DNA of 64,000 nucleotides from Azohydromonas sediminis (lineage in GTDB: Bacteria; Pseudomonadota; Gammaproteobacteria; Burkholderiales; Burkholderiaceae_C), in NCBI RefSeq assembly GCF_003574675.1, contig NZ_QOAZ01000019.1:1-64000 (forward strand), given 5' to 3'. The translations under genes and the position numbers were made by a program. Of this stretch, positions 49,862 through 63,720 are shown piece by piece; the stretch's first letter is position 1, and each line of letters starts with the position of its first letter. The notes below the pieces were generated by a model. It was given only the letters and a program-made list of their open reading frames with translations. It was not told the DNA's origin and searched no databases.

Positions 49862-51022
49862 CTACTTGAGGTCTTGCACGAGCGCGGCGACGATGCGCCG
49901 ACCGACGTCGTCGGCCACCGGCGCGCCTTGCGCGTCGAGCACCGCGACCGTCGTGCGCGCGTCGCCGTCGGCGCGCACCGCGATGCGGTAGCGCACCGGC
50001 GCGGCCGCCGTCTCGCGGCGGCCGGTCAGCGGCGACAGCAGACGCCCGAAGAAGCCCGGCTGCGACGACTCGCGCGCTTCGACGCCGGGGTCGACGTAGC
50101 GCACGAAGTACAGGCCGCCGGCACGGTCGCGGTCCTCGACGGTGAAACCGGCGCGGTCGAGCGCGAGGCCCACGCGCCGCCACGCGCGGTCGAACGGCTC
50201 GTCGACCTGCAGCGCCGCGCCGGGCCCGCCGGTGAGTGCGCGTGCGCGCTCGGGGCGCTGCGGCGCCTCGGCCACCGCAGCGCGCGCCTGCGCCTCGGGG
50301 GCGCCGAGCGACGTCATCAGCCGCGTCAGGAACTCGGCCTCGAGCTGCGGATCGCTCGGGCGCGTCGTCCACTTCGTTTCGGCCTGCTGCGGCGCGACGT
50401 AGACCTCGACCAGGCCGCGGTGGCTGATGTAGATCTCGCTGCCGCCGTCGGCGGTGCGCTCGATGCGCGTGCGGAACTTGTCGCGTTCGCCCGTCGACCA
50501 CAGGCCGTCGAGCACGCGCCCGATCGTGTTGCGGATGAAGTCCTGCGGGATCTTGGCGCGGTTTTCGGCCCAGTCGGTCTCCATCACGCCGGCGTCGGGG
50601 TTCTCGTAGACGATCGTGAAGCCGCGCTCCTGCCAGAAGCTCTTGACCCGAGCCCACAGCGCCTCGGGCGGCAGCGACGTGACGAGCCAGCGCTCGTTGC
50701 CGCTGCGCTCGATGCGGAACTCGCCGCGCGCGCCGACGGCCACCGTCGGCGCGCCGGCGGCGGCCGGGGCGGTCGGTGCGGCAGCCGCCTGATAGGCCGT
50801 CGCCGAGACGCTGCCGGCCTGCGGCACGTAGCGGGCTTCGCGCGACAGCTGCGACAGGTCGGGCGGCACTTCGAGCGGCGAGGTCTTCGCGGCCCTGCTG
50901 CGGTAGTCGATCTTGTCGCCGCTGAAGAAGTCCGTCGACGAACAGGCCGTCAGCGCCGCAGTGGCGGCGACGAGGCCGGTGAGCTGCAAGGCGCGGGCGA
51001 GGCGGGAAGGGGTGGCGGGCAT
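49862..51022 (-). CDS. bamC: Outer membrane assembly lipoprotein BamC
   Basis: This 386-aa lipoprotein has a signal ending TAALTAC, the lipidated Cys being about residue 27. A BamC/NlpB N-terminal unstructured part holds PPDLSQL (the BamD-binding stretch). Two helix-grip domains follow, around 100-220 and 260-386, with KSFWQERGFTIVYENPDAGVMETDWAENR as a clear family block. It assists the BAM complex that inserts beta-barrel proteins. Downstream of dapA by 89 bases on the same strand, the classical order. Confidence 0.93.
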   Translation of the reverse strand: MPATPSRLARALQLTGLVAATAALTACSSTDFFSGDKIDYRSRAAKTSPLEVPPDLSQLSREARYVPQAGSVSATAYQAAAAPTAPAAAGAPTVAVGARGEFRIERSGNERWLVTSLPPEALWARVKSFWQERGFTIVYENPDAGVMETDWAENRAKIPQDFIRNTIGRVLDGLWSTGERDKFRTRIERTADGGSEIYISHRGLVEVYVAPQQAETKWTTRPSDPQLEAEFLTRLMTSLGAPEAQARAAVAEAPQRPERARALTGGPGAALQVDEPFDRAWRRVGLALDRAGFTVEDRDRAGGLYFVRYVDPGVEARESSQPGFFGRLLSPLTGRRETAAAPVRYRIAVRADGDARTTVAVLDAQGAPVADDVGRRIVAALVQDLK

Positions 51023-51111
51023 CGGGTCGGGGCGGCCGTGCGTGCGGCCTGCAGGGCAGGGGGCGGAAAGCGCCGTCGTGGCGCGCGAGGCCAGCGGGCG
51101 GCGGTGGCGGC

Positions 51112-51993
<882 letters not shown>

Positions 51994-52055
51994 GGTGGAT
52001 CCTCGCAGTGCCGCGATTCTACCGGGCGGGGTCCAGGCCGACCGGCGCGGCGGCC

Positions 52056-52607
52056 CTACAGCGGATAGCGCACCGGCGCGGCCGCCGCCGCAACGGCACG
52101 CACCGCGCACAGGCGCTGCACGAAACGCGGCGGCGGCTCGACGAAGCCGTCCTCGTAGGCCACGACGCGCAGACCCTGTGCCGCGGTGAGCAGCTCGCCC
52201 GGGCGCAGCAGGAAGTCGGGATTCGACGGCCGGCCGACCGTCTCGTTGCCGACCGCGAAGGTCTCGTAGACCAGCACGCCGCCTGTGGCGACGCTGGCCA
52301 CGATCGTCGGCAGCAGCGGGCGCCACAGGTAGTTCGTGACGACGACGGCGTCGAAGGTCTCGCCGGGCAGCGGCCACGCGCCGGCCTCGAGGTCGGCGAC
52401 GACGACGCGGGCGATCGCGCGCAGCGGCTCGACCGCCGCCGCGTCGCGGTCGACGGCGGTCACGGCGCAGCCGCGCTCGGCGAACCAGCGCACGTGGCGC
52501 CCGCCGCCGCAGGCCACGTCGAGCACGCGCGCGCCGACGGGCACGAGGGGGCTCCAGCGCCGCACCCACGGCGAGGCGGCGTCATGCGGGCCCGAACCGG
52601 CGTGCAT
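52056..52607 (-). CDS. Class I SAM-dependent methyltransferase
   Basis: This 183-aa protein has a compact Rossmann methyltransferase fold. SAM motif I is [19 protein letters not shown] (about 29-47), the acidic loop is [27 protein letters not shown] is motif IV, and [16 protein letters not shown] is the post-core strand. The TYLHRPLLP-like NYLWRPLLP makes it resemble tellurite-resistance or small-molecule methyltransferases. Substrate unknown. Its ATG overlaps the stop of the 40-codon gene upstream (TGATG). Confidence 0.85.
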   Translation of the reverse strand: MHAGSGPHDAASPWVRRWSPLVPVGARVLDVACGGGRHVRWFAERGCAVTAVDRDAAAVEPLRAIARVVVADLEAGAWPLPGETFDAVVVTNYLWRPLLPTIVASVATGGVLVYETFAVGNETVGRPSNPDFLLRPGELLTAAQGLRVVAYEDGFVEPPPRFVQRLCAVRAVAAAAAPVRYPL

Positions 52608-52729
52608 CAGAAGCAAGACCAGAGGAAGTCGGCCATGTCGCGCATCAGCTGCGGGCGCAGGTACGCGGCGAACACCATCGCGAGCACCGCGAGCGCCGCG
52701 ACCCACAGCAGCACGCGCCGCAGCGGCAT
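52607..52729 (-). CDS. 40-aa membrane peptide between MFS and methyltransferase genes
   Basis: A short open frame begins MPLRRVLLWVAALAVL and ends MADFLWSCF. There is one hydrophobic segment (about 6-24) after a basic start, so it is probably a single-pass membrane peptide with its tail outside or inside. It starts 3 bases after the MFS stop and its stop overlaps the methyltransferase start by one base (TGATG), so it sits exactly in the operon's coding phase. Similar tiny proteins ending in a short Trp-containing tail occur in related bacteria as I recall. Function unknown. Confidence 0.68.
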   Translation of the reverse strand: MPLRRVLLWVAALAVLAMVFAAYLRPQLMRDMADFLWSCF

Positions 52730-52732
52730 CGC

Positions 52733-53950
52733 TCAGGCCCCCGCCGGCGCCGGCCGCGCGATCGGGTGCTCGCGGATCGGCAGGTTGACCGCCGCGGCCG
52801 CGACGCCGAGCGCGATCGCGATCCACCAGACGATGTCGTAGCTGCCGGTGCGGTCGTACAGCAGCCCGCCGAGCCACACGCCGAGGAACGAGCCGACCTG
52901 GTGGCTGAGGAACACGAAGCCGCCGAGCATCGACAGGTACTGCACGCCGAAGATCTGCGCAACCACCGCATTCGTCGGCGGCACCGTCGACAGCCACAGC
53001 AGCCCCATCACGGCCGAGAAGACGTAGACGCTCCACGGCGAGACCGGCACCGCGAGGAACGTGACGATCGCCACCGAACGCAGGAAGTAGATCGCCGCGA
53101 GGATGTGCCGCTTGGCCAGGCGCTGGCCCAGCGCGCCGGCGGCGTAGGTGCCGAACACGTTGAACAGTCCGATCAGCGCGAGCGCGACGGTGGCCACCTG
53201 CGGCGTCAGGCCCTGGTCTTTCAGGTAGCTCGGCAGGTGCACGCCGATGAACACGACCTGGAAGCCGCAGACGAAATAGCCCGCCATCAGCAGGCGGAAG
53301 CTCGGGTACGCGAAGGCCTCGCGCACCGCGGCGCCGACCGTCTGCGTCGGCCCGGTGTGCGCGGCGGCCTTCGGCTCGCGCAGGCCCAGTGCCAGCGGCG
53401 CGATCGCCAGCGCCGCGCAGCCGAGGATGAACAGCGCCGACTGCCAGCCGAAGCTGGCGATCAGCCAGTTCTCGACCGGCACCATCAGGAACTGGCCGAA
53501 CGAGCCGGCCGCCGCCGCGACACCCATCGCCCACGAGCGCCTGACCGGGTCGACCTGGCGGCCGATCACGCCGTAGATCACCGCGTACGTCGTGCCGGCC
53601 TGCGCCATGCCAAGCAGCACACCGGCGCTGCCGGTGAACGCGAGCCCCGACGTGGCCAGCGCCATCAGCACGAGTCCGACCGCGTACAGCACGCCGCCGG
53701 CGAACAGCACGCGGAAGGCGCCGAAGCGGTCGGCGAGCATGCCGGCGAACGGACCCGCCAGCCCCCACGCGAGGTTCTGCACTGCGAGTGCGAACGCAAA
53801 CGTCTCGCGCGTCCAGCCGCGCTCCATCGTGATCGGCTGCAGCCACAGCCCGAAGCCGTGGCGGATGCCCATGCTCAGCGTGACGATGGCGGCGCCGCAC
53901 AGCAGCACCTGCGTCATCGACAGCCTCGGTGACGAGGTCGAAGGGGTCAT
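52733..53950 (-). CDS. MFS transporter
   Basis: This 405-aa major facilitator protein has 12 predicted helices. GLAGPFAGMLADRFGAFRV is the typical loop 2-3 motif (G-x-L-a-D-R-x-G), and the second half repeats as GALGQRLAKRHILA. Substrate unknown. The MFGIRHGFGLWLQPITMERGW start is similar to monocarboxylate/oxalate-formate type permeases. It is the first gene of a minus-strand run leading through the small peptide and methyltransferase to dapA. Confidence 0.92.
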   Translation of the reverse strand: MTPSTSSPRLSMTQVLLCGAAIVTLSMGIRHGFGLWLQPITMERGWTRETFAFALAVQNLAWGLAGPFAGMLADRFGAFRVLFAGGVLYAVGLVLMALATSGLAFTGSAGVLLGMAQAGTTYAVIYGVIGRQVDPVRRSWAMGVAAAAGSFGQFLMVPVENWLIASFGWQSALFILGCAALAIAPLALGLREPKAAAHTGPTQTVGAAVREAFAYPSFRLLMAGYFVCGFQVVFIGVHLPSYLKDQGLTPQVATVALALIGLFNVFGTYAAGALGQRLAKRHILAAIYFLRSVAIVTFLAVPVSPWSVYVFSAVMGLLWLSTVPPTNAVVAQIFGVQYLSMLGGFVFLSHQVGSFLGVWLGGLLYDRTGSYDIVWWIAIALGVAAAAVNLPIREHPIARPAPAGA

Positions 53951-54033
53951 CGGCGCGATTCTGGCCGAGACCGCGGCGGGCCGTGTGGCGCGGGCGGCGG
54001 CGGCCCCGCGGCGCAGGCTGCTATCGTGATGTG

Positions 54034-55008
54034 ATGAACCTGCGCCACCGCCTGTCGACCGCGATGAGGGTCGCTCTGCTCGCGGCCCTGCCGGCCGGCT
54101 TCGCGTCCGGCGCGCCGTTCGCGTACGTCACGAACCAGGGCAGCCACGATGTCACCGTCGTCGACCTCGCGACGCGTGAGGCGGTGGCCACCGTGCCGGT
54201 GCGTCGCGCGCCGGCGGGCGTCGTCGCGGTCGGGGCGACGGGCCGGGTCTACGTCGGCCACCCCGAAGCGCAGGCGATCAGCGTCATCGACATGCGCAGC
54301 CAGCGCGTCGTCGAGACGATCGAGCCCGGTTTCGGCCCGATGGGGCTCGACGCGACGCGCGACGGGCGCCTCGTCGTCGGCACCGACTGGGCCGGCCACC
54401 GCGTCGTCGTGATCGACGTCGCCGACCCGGCGCGGCCCGTCTCGGCGATCGCGGTCGGCCGCTACCCGGCCGGCGTCGCCGTCCACCCGGACGGCCGCAC
54501 CGCGTTCGTCGCCGAGCGCGACGACGATCACGTCGCCGTCGTCGACCTCGACACGCGCCGCGTGCGTGCGCGCGTGCGCGTCGGTGCGCACCCGTTCGCC
54601 GTCACGTTCGACGCCGCGCGCGAGCGCCTGTACGTGCTCAGCGTCTACAGCGACGACGTCAGCGTCATCGACACGCGCACGCTGCAGCCGGTGGCGCGCG
54701 TGGCGGTCGGCAAGGCGCCGTATGGCGCGGCGCTCACCGCCGACGGCGCGCTGCTGTACGTGACGAACCAGCGCGACGACACCGTCAGTGTGATAGCCGC
54801 GGACACGCTGCAGGTCGTGCGCACGCTCGACGGCTTCGGCTACCCCGAGGGCGTGGCCGCGCACGGCCGCGAGGTGTTCGTCGTCAACTGGATGGACGAC
54901 AGCCTCAGCGTGCTCGACGCCGCCAGCGGCCGGCTGCTGAAGACGGTGCGCACCGGGCAGAATAGCCGCGGCTTCGGTGCGTTCATCGGCGCACCCGCCG
55001 GCCGCTGA
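54034..55008 (+). CDS. YVTN-repeat beta-propeller exported protein
   Basis: This 324-aa protein has a signal peptide (about 1-27, ending ASGA). Six to seven repeats of about 42 residues with FAYVTNQGSHDVTVVD and LYVTNQRDDTVSVI at their cores fold into a seven-blade propeller. Related periplasmic proteins appear in respiratory or PQQ-dependent pathways, but no dehydrogenase gene is adjacent. ATG 54034 is chosen from the signal peptide. An SRPBCC protein gene follows after 25 bases. Confidence 0.85.
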   Translation: MNLRHRLSTAMRVALLAALPAGFASGAPFAYVTNQGSHDVTVVDLATREAVATVPVRRAPAGVVAVGATGRVYVGHPEAQAISVIDMRSQRVVETIEPGFGPMGLDATRDGRLVVGTDWAGHRVVVIDVADPARPVSAIAVGRYPAGVAVHPDGRTAFVAERDDDHVAVVDLDTRRVRARVRVGAHPFAVTFDAARERLYVLSVYSDDVSVIDTRTLQPVARVAVGKAPYGAALTADGALLYVTNQRDDTVSVIAADTLQVVRTLDGFGYPEGVAAHGREVFVVNWMDDSLSVLDAASGRLLKTVRTGQNSRGFGAFIGAPAGR

Positions 55009-55033
55009 CCCCCGACGGACTCATCAGGAGACG

Positions 55034-55585
55034 ATGCGAATGCAGATGCACCCCCGCCCACGCCGTGCGGTGCTGGTCGTGGCGCTGGCCGCCGCGCTCG
55101 GCGCCGTCGTGCCCGCAGCCGCGCACGGACCGACGCGGCAGAAGGTGACCGAGAAGGTCGTGATCGACGCCCCGGCCGCGGCCGTGTGGGCGCGGATCAA
55201 GAACTTCGACGCGCTGAAGGACTGGCACCCCGACGTCGCCGAGAGTCCCGCCGACAAGGGCAACGAGGTCGGCTCGATGCGCACGCTGAAGCTGAAGAAC
55301 GGCGGCACGCTGATCGAGACGCTCGAGCGCTACGACGACGCGCAGATGCGCTACGCGTACCGCGCGAAGGACGGCGGTGCGCTGCCGGTGACCAACTACA
55401 CCTCGACGCTGCAGGTCAGCGACGAGGGCGGCAAGGCCGTGGTCGAGTGGCGCGGCGCGTTCTACCGCGGCCACCCGAACAACGATCCGCCGCCCGACAA
55501 GAACGACGAGGCAGCGGTGCGGGCCGTGACGCAGGTCTATCTGGCGGGCCTGGCGAACCTGAAGCGGCTCGTCGAAGCGAAGTAG
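55034..55585 (+). CDS. Exported SRPBCC-fold protein (MxaD-like)
   Basis: This 183-aa protein has a signal peptide (about 1-31, AAAHGP) followed by a single START/SRPBCC domain. VIDAPAAAVWARIKNFDALKDWHPDV is the domain opening and the C-terminal helix is AVTQVYLAGLANLKRL. MxaD-like periplasmic members assist methanol dehydrogenase, but the link here is only by fold. GGAGAC stands just upstream; ATG 55034 or ATG 55040 could be used. Co-transcribed with the propeller gene. Confidence 0.8.
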   Translation: MRMQMHPRPRRAVLVVALAAALGAVVPAAAHGPTRQKVTEKVVIDAPAAAVWARIKNFDALKDWHPDVAESPADKGNEVGSMRTLKLKNGGTLIETLERYDDAQMRYAYRAKDGGALPVTNYTSTLQVSDEGGKAVVEWRGAFYRGHPNNDPPPDKNDEAAVRAVTQVYLAGLANLKRLVEAK

Positions 55586-55629
55586 GCGCCGCGCTGGCCG
55601 GGCAGGCGGGGTCCCTAGAATCCGCCGCC

Positions 55630-57615
<1,986 letters not shown>

Positions 57616-57718
57616 CCAGCCTGCGCAGCGCGGCGCAGCGGCGCTGGGTTGTCCCGGTGGCGCATCCGGCACCGCGGGCGAAGAATCGGGTGCGGGACAC
57701 CACCCGAGGAGACGCCCG

Positions 57719-59362
57719 ATGCAAGCGACGATGATGCAGGTGCCGCTGTCGCTGAACCACCTGCTCGAGCGCGCCGGCACGCTGTTTCGCGACAACACGC
57801 TCGTCAGCCGCCGGCCCGACAAGAGCCTCGTCACGCACACCTACGGCCAGTGGTACCGCCGCACGCGCGCGCTGGCCAGCGCGCTGCAGCGGCTGGGGCT
57901 GAAGAAGGGCGACCGTGTGGCCACGCTGTGCTGGAACCACCACGCGCACCTGGAGTGCTACTTCGGCATTCCGGCCGCCGGCGGCGTGATGCACACGCTG
58001 AATCTGCGCCTGTCGCCCGACGAGATCGGCTTCATCGCCAGCGACGCCGCCGACCGTTTCCTGATCGTCGACGACGTGCTGCTGCCGCTGTACCGGCAGT
58101 TCGCCGACCGGCACGTGTTCGAGCGCGTGATCGTGTTCCCGTTCTCGGGCGCGCCGGTGCCCGACGGCTTCGACGACTACGAGGCGCTGCTCGCCGCCGC
58201 CGACCCCGACGGCTTCGTCTACGCGCCGCACGCCGAGGACGACCCGGTGGCGATGTGCTACACGTCGGGCACGACGGGGCGCAGCAAGGGCGTCGTCTAC
58301 TCGCACCGCTCGACGGTGCTGCACACACTCGTCGCGAGCCTCGCGGACTACTGGGGCCTGAAGGGCACCGACGTCGTGCTGCCCGTGACGCCGATGTTCC
58401 ACGCCAACAGCTGGGGCATCCCGTACGGCTGCGTGATGATGGGCGTGAAGATGGTGTTCCCCGGGCCGCACCTGCACCCCGACGACCTGCTCGACCTGAT
58501 GCAGCGCGAGCCGCCGACGCTGGCGCTCGGCGTGCCGACGATCTGGCTGACGTTGATCCAGACCTACGAGCGCGCGCTCACCGAGCAGCCCGGGCGCTGG
58601 AAATTGCCGGCCGGCATGCGCTCGCTGGTGGGCGGCGCCGCGGTGCCCGAGAGCCTGATCCGCGCGTTCGCGCGCCACGGCATCTGGATCCTGCAGGGCT
58701 GGGGCATGACCGAGACGTCGCCGGTGTGCACGATCTCGTACCCGACGGCGTCGCTGAAAGACGCGAGCGACGACGAGCGCTTCCGCCGCGCCGCGATGGC
58801 GGGCGTGCCGGTGCCGCTGGTCGAGCTGCGCCTGCGCACCGACGACGGCACCGACGCGCCGCACGACGGCCAGACGATGGGCGAGATCCAGGTGCGCGGG
58901 CCGTTCATCACCGGCAGCTACCACGGCGCGGGCTCGCCGCCGGACAAGTTCACCGCCGACGGCTGGCTGCGCACCGGCGACGTCGCGACGATGGACGCAC
59001 TGGGCTTCGTGCGCATCACCGACCGCACGAAGGACCTGATCAAGAGCGGCGGCGAGTGGATCAGCAGCGTCGACCTCGAGAACGCGCTGATGGCGCACCC
59101 GGCGGTGGCCGAAGCGGCCGTGATCGCCGTGCCCGACGAGAAATGGGGCGAGCGGCCGCTGGCGTGCGTCGTCTTCAAGGCGGGCCAGCAGGCCGACGCG
59201 CGGGCGCTCGGCGAGCATCTGCTCGCGCACGGCTTCGCGAAGTGGCAGCTGCCCGACCGCATCGAGGTCATCGATGCGATCCCGCGCACGTCGACCGGCA
59301 AGTTCTACAAGCTCGAGCTGCGCCGACGGTACGCGGCCACGCCGTCAGCGCGCCAGCCATGA
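57719..59362 (+). CDS. AMP-dependent fatty acyl-CoA ligase
   Basis: This 547-aa ANL-superfamily enzyme activates a carboxylic acid with ATP and joins it to CoA. The P-loop-like YTSGTTGRSKGVVYSH, WGMTETSP motif, GWLRTGDVA with the adenylate-binding Asp, and the catalytic Lys in PRTSTGKFYKLELRR are all present. It resembles medium- to long-chain acyl-CoA or methylthiopropionyl-CoA ligases; substrate choice is not settled by motifs. GAGGAG precedes ATG 57719. Its last 18 bases overlap the 3' end of the convergent transporter gene. Confidence 0.93.
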   Translation: MQATMMQVPLSLNHLLERAGTLFRDNTLVSRRPDKSLVTHTYGQWYRRTRALASALQRLGLKKGDRVATLCWNHHAHLECYFGIPAAGGVMHTLNLRLSPDEIGFIASDAADRFLIVDDVLLPLYRQFADRHVFERVIVFPFSGAPVPDGFDDYEALLAAADPDGFVYAPHAEDDPVAMCYTSGTTGRSKGVVYSHRSTVLHTLVASLADYWGLKGTDVVLPVTPMFHANSWGIPYGCVMMGVKMVFPGPHLHPDDLLDLMQREPPTLALGVPTIWLTLIQTYERALTEQPGRWKLPAGMRSLVGGAAVPESLIRAFARHGIWILQGWGMTETSPVCTISYPTASLKDASDDERFRRAAMAGVPVPLVELRLRTDDGTDAPHDGQTMGEIQVRGPFITGSYHGAGSPPDKFTADGWLRTGDVATMDALGFVRITDRTKDLIKSGGEWISSVDLENALMAHPAVAEAAVIAVPDEKWGERPLACVVFKAGQQADARALGEHLLAHGFAKWQLPDRIEVIDAIPRTSTGKFYKLELRRRYAATPSARQP

Positions 59363-60316
59363 CGCGTACTGGTAGTACAGCGGCAGGCCGACGAGCAGGT
59401 TGAACGGCAAGGTCACGCCGAGCGACGCCGTCAGGTAGATGCCGGGGTTGGCCTCGGGCAGCGACGCACGGCACGCGGCCGGCGCGTCGATGAACGAGGC
59501 GCTGGCGCAGATCGCGCCGAACACGAACACTGCGCCGGTGCCCAGCCCCACCGCGTGCGCGAGCGTGACCCCGGCCAGCCCGTGGACGACGGGCATCACG
59601 ACGCCGAACGCGGCCATGAACGCGCCGACCTCGCGAAACGCCCGGATCTGCCGCGCCGCGGTGATGCCCATCTCGAGCAGGAACAGCATCAGCATCCCGC
59701 GGAAGAGGTCGCCGTAGAACGGCTCGATCTGCTGCCACTGGCGGTCACTGGCGAGCGCGCCGATCGCCATGCCGCCGGCCAGCAGCAGGATGCCCCGCCC
59801 GCGCACCACGCTGAGCACGAGCGCGCCGGGCTGCACGCCACCGCTGGCGCGGCCCATCGCGAAGCGCGCCAGCGCCAGCGAATAGACGACGCCGAACTCC
59901 ATCAGCGCGACCATCGCCGCCATGTAGCCTTCGGCCGGCGTGCCCATCGCCGCGGCGAAGGCGACGGCGGAGAAGAACGTCGCCGTCGACACCGACCCGT
60001 AGTGCGCCGCGATCGCCGCCGCGTTCGACACGTCGAAGCGGCCGAACCGGCGTGCGACGACGTAGGCCGCGGTCGGGATCGCGAACGTCATCAGCAGCGT
60101 GATCGCCAGCAGCGGCAGCACGGCGCCGATCTCGGCCTGCGCGAGCTCGCGCCCGCCGGTCAGGCCGAGCGAGAACAGCAGGTAGATCGACAGCAGCTTG
60201 ATCACCGCGTCGGGCAGCTCGAGCTCGCTCCTGACGAAGCCGGCCACGGCGCCGAGCACGAAGGCGAGCACGATCGGTTGCAGCAGGTTCGCGAGCAGCA
60301 GGTCCAGGCCGGGCAT
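59345..60316 (-). CDS. sbtA: Sodium-dependent bicarbonate transporter family permease (SbtA-like)
   Basis: This 323-aa protein has about ten membrane helices, built as two inverted repeats. The family blocks GAVAGFVRSELELPDAVIKLLSIYLLFSLG and IAAHYGSVSTATFFSAVAF are visible. Cyanobacterial SbtA takes up HCO3- with Na+ into cells that concentrate carbon. Proteobacterial members are less studied but often neighbour a LysR gene, as here. ATG 60316 gives the conserved N-terminus. No SbtB-like PII gene was seen beside it. A bicarbonate role fits the RuBisCO genes at the other end of the window. Confidence 0.84.
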   Translation of the reverse strand: MPGLDLLLANLLQPIVLAFVLGAVAGFVRSELELPDAVIKLLSIYLLFSLGLTGGRELAQAEIGAVLPLLAITLLMTFAIPTAAYVVARRFGRFDVSNAAAIAAHYGSVSTATFFSAVAFAAAMGTPAEGYMAAMVALMEFGVVYSLALARFAMGRASGGVQPGALVLSVVRGRGILLLAGGMAIGALASDRQWQQIEPFYGDLFRGMLMLFLLEMGITAARQIRAFREVGAFMAAFGVVMPVVHGLAGVTLAHAVGLGTGAVFVFGAICASASFIDAPAACRASLPEANPGIYLTASLGVTLPFNLLVGLPLYYQYASWLAR

Positions 60317-60396
60317 GCGGGGCTCCAGGTCGACGCTGGGTCGCGATGCTAGGAACCGGCCCACGGCTCGTCCAGTTCAACGTTTGGCACAAGTCG

Positions 60397-60411
60397 TTCG
60401 ATTGCATCAAA
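60397..60411. promoter_or_regulatory. Candidate LysR box between sbtA-like and LysR genes
   Basis: Between the divergent genes, TTCGATTGCATCAAA is an imperfect inverted repeat of the T-N11-A type (10 of 15 positions symmetric). It lies 9 bases before the regulator ATG and about 80 upstream of the permease ATG. Weak pattern, no proof. Confidence 0.35.
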
Positions 60412-60419
60412 CTGAGCGG

Positions 60420-61301
60420 ATGGCCGAACTGAACTTCCACCACCTGCGCTACTTCTGGGTCATCGCGCACCGGCGCAGCCTGACGCGCGCGGCCGAGGAG
60501 CTGCACGTCTCGCCGTCGGCGCTGTCGATCCAGCTGCGCCAGCTCGAGGAGCGGCTCGGGCAGCCGCTGTTCGAGCGGCGGCATCGCCGCCTCGTGCTGA
60601 CGGAGGCCGGGCGCATCGCACTCGACCACGCCGACACGATCTTCAAGGCCGGCGACGAGCTGGTCGGCACGCTCAAGGGCCGCCCGCGCGCAGCCGTGCC
60701 GGTGCTGCACGTGGGGGCGGTGGCGACGCTGTCGCGCAACTTCCAGCTCGCGTGGCTGCGCCCGCTGCTCGGGCGCGACGACGTGCGCGTGCACCTGCAC
60801 GCCGGGCGGCTGCGCGAGCTGCTGGTGCAGCTGGGTGCGCACGCGCTCGACGTCGTGCTGACCAACGAGCCGGTTCCCGGCGACCGCGCGAGCGGCTGGC
60901 GCAGCCGGCTGATCGCGCGCCAACCGGTGAGCCTCGTGTCGCGCAAGCCACGCGGGCGCACCGAGGTCGCGTTGCGCTTCCCGCACGACCTGCACGACCA
61001 GCCGCTCGTCCTGCCCGGCGAGTCGAGCGGCTACCGCTCGGCGTTCGATCTGGCGCTCGAGGCAGCGGGCGTGCGCCCGCGCGTGCTGGCCGAGGTCGAC
61101 GACATGGCGATGCTGCGCCTGCTCGCACGCGAGACCGGCGTGCTCGCGCTCGTGCCGCCGGTCGTCGTGCACGACGAGCTGGCGCAAGGCGTCCTCGTCG
61201 AGCGCTGTTCGATTCCGTCGATCGAGGAAACGTTCTACGCCGTCACCGTGCAGCGCCGCTATCCGCACCCGCTGCTGCGCGAGCTGCTCGCCGCGGGCTG
61301 A
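60420..61301 (+). CDS. LysR-family regulator (NhaR-like), divergent from SbtA-like gene
   Basis: This 293-aa regulator opens with LNFHHLRYFWVIAHRRSLTRAA, and the recognition stretch SPSALSIQLRQLEERLGQPLFERR gives an N-terminal winged helix at about 1-62. A periplasmic-binding-like effector domain follows. NhaR and CmpR-type regulators share this start; NhaR controls sodium response, while CmpR controls bicarbonate uptake. Its position divergent from a Na+/HCO3- transporter gene makes control of that gene the obvious guess. It is only 36 bases ahead of parC. Confidence 0.9.
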   Translation: MAELNFHHLRYFWVIAHRRSLTRAAEELHVSPSALSIQLRQLEERLGQPLFERRHRRLVLTEAGRIALDHADTIFKAGDELVGTLKGRPRAAVPVLHVGAVATLSRNFQLAWLRPLLGRDDVRVHLHAGRLRELLVQLGAHALDVVLTNEPVPGDRASGWRSRLIARQPVSLVSRKPRGRTEVALRFPHDLHDQPLVLPGESSGYRSAFDLALEAAGVRPRVLAEVDDMAMLRLLARETGVLALVPPVVVHDELAQGVLVERCSIPSIEETFYAVTVQRRYPHPLLRELLAAG

Positions 61302-61337
61302 GTCAGAATCGCGCGCTTCGCGAATCGCCCCGTTGCC

Positions 61338-63641
<2,304 letters not shown>

Positions 63642-63679
63642 GCGGGTGTAATCGGGCGCGACGCAGGGGCGCCTGACAC

Positions 63680-63700
63680 GCCCGCGCGCACAGCGCGGGC
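63680..63700 (+). terminator. Possible hairpin after parC
   Basis: GCCCGCGC pairs with GCGCGGGC over a short loop, an 8-bp perfect stem 38 bases after the parC stop. There is no T tract, so a Rho-independent role is doubtful; it could mark a transposon-related junction. Confidence 0.4.
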
Positions 63701-63720
63701 CACGCCCGAAGGGCGATGCA

